Source of the DNA: CF-162 sp963667205
GTDB taxonomy: Bacteria; Chloroflexota; Dehalococcoidia; SM23-28-2; RBG-16-64-32
Direction: 5' to 3'
DNA: 64,000 bases
Assembly (NCBI GenBank): GCA_963667205.1
Contig: OY762959.1
Location: 992,001-1,056,000, forward strand
A program made the position numbers and the translations under genes. The notes beneath the pieces are model-generated. The model saw only the letters and a list, made by a program, of their open reading frames with translations, made no database searches and was not told the DNA's origin. This document shows, in pieces, positions 61,413-64,000 of the stretch. Numbering within the stretch: position 1 is the first letter of the stretch; each line of letters opens with the position of its first letter.

Positions 61413-62141
61413 ATGGAGCCCAGAGAGTACGCACGGCAGGCAGAGGACGCGCGCGTCGCGGTAGACGAACACGAGGAGGCCTTCTCCGGATACGGAGTGA
61501 TGGGGCTCCCGTTCGCGTCCGGCCACGTCCTTGGGTTGCGGCGCTTCCGGGCGTCTTCGATCGGGCCCGGCTACTTCTCGGTCTGGCACCGCGACCCGGA
61601 CGGCCGCTGGGACTTCTACTCGGACGTCGACGCGATGTCCTCATGCAACCGCTTTTTCGGAGCCGCCGTCGCCGGCTTCAAGCAGACGGAGATACGTGTG
61701 AGCTGGCCCGAATCCCACGCCCTCCGCGTGGAGATGCCATCGGAGGAGTTCCGCTGGGAAGCAACGTTCAGGGCGACGCCGGCCACGCGGCTGATGAGCG
61801 CGATAGGAGCCGTCATGCCGGAGCCTCTCTGGAAGAGCAGGCCCGTGCTGGGGCTGATGGGCCGCGTGGCGGGGCCGTTGCTGGGCGCCGGCAAGCTGCG
61901 TCTCACGGGCTCTGCGCCGAACCGTCAGCGGTTCATCGCCAACCCAAAGCGTATCTGGGTCGTGGCGTCAAGCAGCGGATCGCTGGCGGGCGATGACTTC
62001 GGGGAGCCGGGGCCGCTCCCCGGGCAACCGCAGCTGGGAGACTTCATGATCCCCCAGCGCGGAATCCTGGTTATCGGCGGCAGTTTCTTCGAGGCGTTCG
62101 ACGAAGCGCGCCACCTGACGACGGTAACCCGAGGCGGCTGA
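61413..62141 (+). CDS. hypothetical 242-residue protein
   Basis: No signal peptide. Aromatic-rich beta-type sequence (GPGYFSVWHRDPDGRWDFY, CNRFFGAAVAGFKQTEI, HALRVEMPSEEFRWEATF), then PLLGAGKLRLTGSAPNRQ. This looks like a lipocalin-like or acetoacetate-decarboxylase-like beta barrel, but I do not recognise the family. It is 37 bp after the MMPL gene on the same strand. Confidence 0.7.
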   Translation: MEPREYARQAEDARVAVDEHEEAFSGYGVMGLPFASGHVLGLRRFRASSIGPGYFSVWHRDPDGRWDFYSDVDAMSSCNRFFGAAVAGFKQTEIRVSWPESHALRVEMPSEEFRWEATFRATPATRLMSAIGAVMPEPLWKSRPVLGLMGRVAGPLLGAGKLRLTGSAPNRQRFIANPKRIWVVASSSGSLAGDDFGEPGPLPGQPQLGDFMIPQRGILVIGGSFFEAFDEARHLTTVTRGG

Positions 62142-62171
62142 CCGCCGCAGAGCCGCTACGACTGCCTGGCG

Positions 62172-62441
62172 CTACGCGGGGTTCGTGAACCAGATGTCGG
62201 GCTCGCCGGCGATGCCGGCGCGGCCCATCGCCTCGCGCAGGTCGTTGCTGCTCGCGAACGCCTGCGCCGTCTCCAGCGAATCGAAGTCTTGGTAGACGGT
62301 GATGTCGTTCGGGTCGTCGGCTGCCTGGTACACAGCCTCGGCGGTAGAGCCCATGCGCTTAGCCGTGGGCTGGAAGTCGTCATAGACTTTTCGGAAGGCG
62401 GCGTAGTCGCTGACTTTGTGACGGACGAACATCCGGATCAT
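62172..62441 (-). CDS. small dimeric alpha-beta barrel protein (ABM-like)
   Basis: The 89 residues begin MIRMFVRHKVSDYAAFRKVYDD and continue ITVYQDFDSLETAQAFA to GIAGEPDIWFTN. This matches the ferredoxin-like antibiotic-biosynthesis-monooxygenase type fold, where RHKVxDYxxxRKVYD is common in conserved hypothetical proteins. Complete. Function unknown. Confidence 0.75.
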   Translation of the reverse strand: MIRMFVRHKVSDYAAFRKVYDDFQPTAKRMGSTAEAVYQAADDPNDITVYQDFDSLETAQAFASSNDLREAMGRAGIAGEPDIWFTNPA

Positions 62442-62524
62442 CTGTCTGCCTTTCTTACGGTGGGTTCAGATTGTCCAGACTACCACCTGGGCCAGGCTTG
62501 CTCCCGGGACAAGCGTGCGCTGCT

Positions 62525-63864
62525 CTACGACTGCCAGCTCACCTGGAAGATGCGCACCGAATCCTCGAAGCCCTTGGCGACGAACTCTCCGCGGTCGGCG
62601 AAGAGGAAGCCCTTGCCGGAACACAGACCGCGAACGACGTCGGAAGCCAGTATCTCGCCACCACCTGCCTTCGCCGCGATGCGTGCCGCGAGGATAACGG
62701 TGGCGCCGAACAGATCGCCGTCTTCTTCGATAGGCTCCCCTGCGTTGAGGCCGACGCGCACGTTCAGTGGCTCACTCTCGCTCTCGTTTCGGTCACCGAA
62801 CGCCTTCTGAAAGGCGACGGCGCATTCGACCGCCTTCGTGACCGACGTGAACGAGGCCATGAAGCCGTCGCCCATCGTCTTCACTTCCGTGCCGCCGTGT
62901 ACAGCCAGCGTCTTCCGCGTGATGCGCTCGTGCTCGCGGAGTACGTCGCGGCCCCGCTCGTCACCGAGGCGGGACATCATTTCCGCGTGGCCGACGAGGT
63001 CCGTAAAGAGGACAGTGCGGAAAGCCGAGGGAGCGAGCTCCTCTGCGGGGAGATGCGGGGCCTCCCCTGACGAAGTCGTTGATCGCCGTGAAATGACTCA
63101 CGCAGTTCCTCAAGCGAGGGTATGTGCGCGCCGGTGAAGGAGACGAATCGGGCACCCGGAATACCGGCAGCGACTTCCTGGCCTAGCTCGATGGGGACGA
63201 TGCGGTCTTGCCGGTGATGAACGACCAGGGTTGGTGCTCCGATCTGCGACAGCAGTGGCCTCACGTCAATCTCGATTGCGGCGTCGATGATGGCCAGCGC
63301 CTCCTCAGAGTCAGCCGCCGCCTGCTGGTAGGCCGCGAAGGCGTTGATGTCCATAATCGAGTCGGGCCCGACGAACAGCTCTGCCATCACCCTCGATGCC
63401 ATTCCCCACTCGGCCTTCACGACGGAACGCACGGCGTCACGCATCTCTTCTGACCCCGCCAGTTTCGAGCCGTCCGCGTAGGATCCTACGATGACAAGCT
63501 TCTCAACTTGCTCCGGGTGCCGCGCTGCATACGCAATCGCGACCGGCCCACCCTCCGAGGTTCCGCCAAGGGCGAACCTCTCGAGGCCGACCGTCTCAAC
63601 AAGAGTTTCGACGTCCGTAACGCGGGACTCCAGGGCGACGTCGTGCGGGTGGCGCTCGGACAGGCCGTTGCCGCGCTTGTCCATGGTCACGAACCTGATG
63701 CCGGAGTCGTCACCTGTTGAGCCGACGGCCTCCGCGAAGGCGTCGTCGCGCTCGAGATGGCTCACCCAGCCCGGTATCCAGACAAGAGGAACGCCCTCGC
63801 CCTCACAGGCGTACGCGAGGCGGGTGCCATCCTTCGCGGTGCAGTACTGAACCTGGCGAGCCAT
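62525..63864 (-). pseudogene. alpha/beta hydrolase fused to adenylate cyclase, two frameshifts
   Basis: N-terminal hydrolase: MARQVQYCTAKDGTRLAYAC from ATG 63864, nucleophile Ser in LGGTSEGGPVAIAY, IGAPTLVVHHRQDRIVP (Asp) and TGAHIP (His). The C-terminal class III cyclase reads FRTVLFTDLVGHAEMMSRL (metal Asp), TMGDGFMASF, NVRVGLNAGEPIEEDGDLFG. Around 63060-63105 the frame changes twice: EELRES, then INDFVRG, then APHLPAEELAP in three successive frames. The fusion architecture is a known family. As read it yields a separate hydrolase (62977-63978 frame) and cyclase part. Confidence 0.8.
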
Positions 63865-64000
63865 GATGCCGCCAGAATACCAGCGCTCGGCTGCGAATGG
63901 TAGGAGATCATTCGGAAGGCAGGGCGGAACCGGTGCCTCGCGCGCCTTCGTGAATATATTCACTTGAAACAGCGCCAACGTCTCCCTACAATCGAACGTG

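Overview
The window is high-GC bacterial DNA. Secreted proteins with dockerin-like WGDxNCSG...VDSL...LRxDAGL repeats, a nickel superoxide dismutase, leaderless or TTG/GTG-started genes and an rpsB-tsf-pyrH-frr-uppS-cdsA-dxr-rseP-ispG cluster suggest a Chloroflexota member, probably Dehalococcoidia-like. That placement is inference from gene content; there is no rRNA or tRNA here to test it.

Left part (1-24 kb) is strongly rearranged. Two nearly identical 6.7-kb arms in inverted orientation (A 2442-9191, B 17205-about 23938) each carry a complete polar amino-acid ABC transporter of the AapJQMP/BztABCD type and a divergent branched-chain amino-acid binding protein. The 8-kb spacer is an accessory patchwork: a remnant resembling an ABC-three-component conflict system, a beheaded HNH nuclease, a collagen-stub lipoprotein with three Cache domains, an HNH protein cut off at a DGQH motif, a complete IS3-family element, the N-terminal piece of a large methylase/nuclease-like protein, a secreted dockerin/HNH/excalibur nuclease, and a chimera joining livH to a DNA methyltransferase with an HNH tail. 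Outside arm A lie an IS3 copy, an IS256 remnant and a second IS3-type remnant.

Middle part (24-35 kb) holds two paralogous dockerin-like secreted proteins, an SDR oxidoreductase, a dehydrogenase gene cut by a third, decayed IS3 copy, and an intact-looking McrBC restriction pair beside a MazG gene fused to a transposase tail, then a lone amino-acid binding lipoprotein.

Right part (35-64 kb) is mostly housekeeping: dnaN, hemL, a HAD phosphatase, ribBA, dtd, an FmdB zinc ribbon, an IS1595-type transposase island, the translation/isoprenoid/phospholipid cluster (rpsB to ispG), a NiSOD gene divergent from its likely maturation protease, a MarR regulator with an operator overlapping its promoter, and an MMPL transporter. 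Several genes here are broken: MMPL and a Thr/Pro-stalked secreted protein both carry an in-frame TAG where CAG is likely ancestral, and an alpha/beta hydrolase-adenylate cyclase gene carries two frameshifts.

Nutrient uptake (two transporter copies plus a third binding protein), secreted nucleases with calcium-binding modules, and anti-phage enzymes in various states of decay are the recurring themes.
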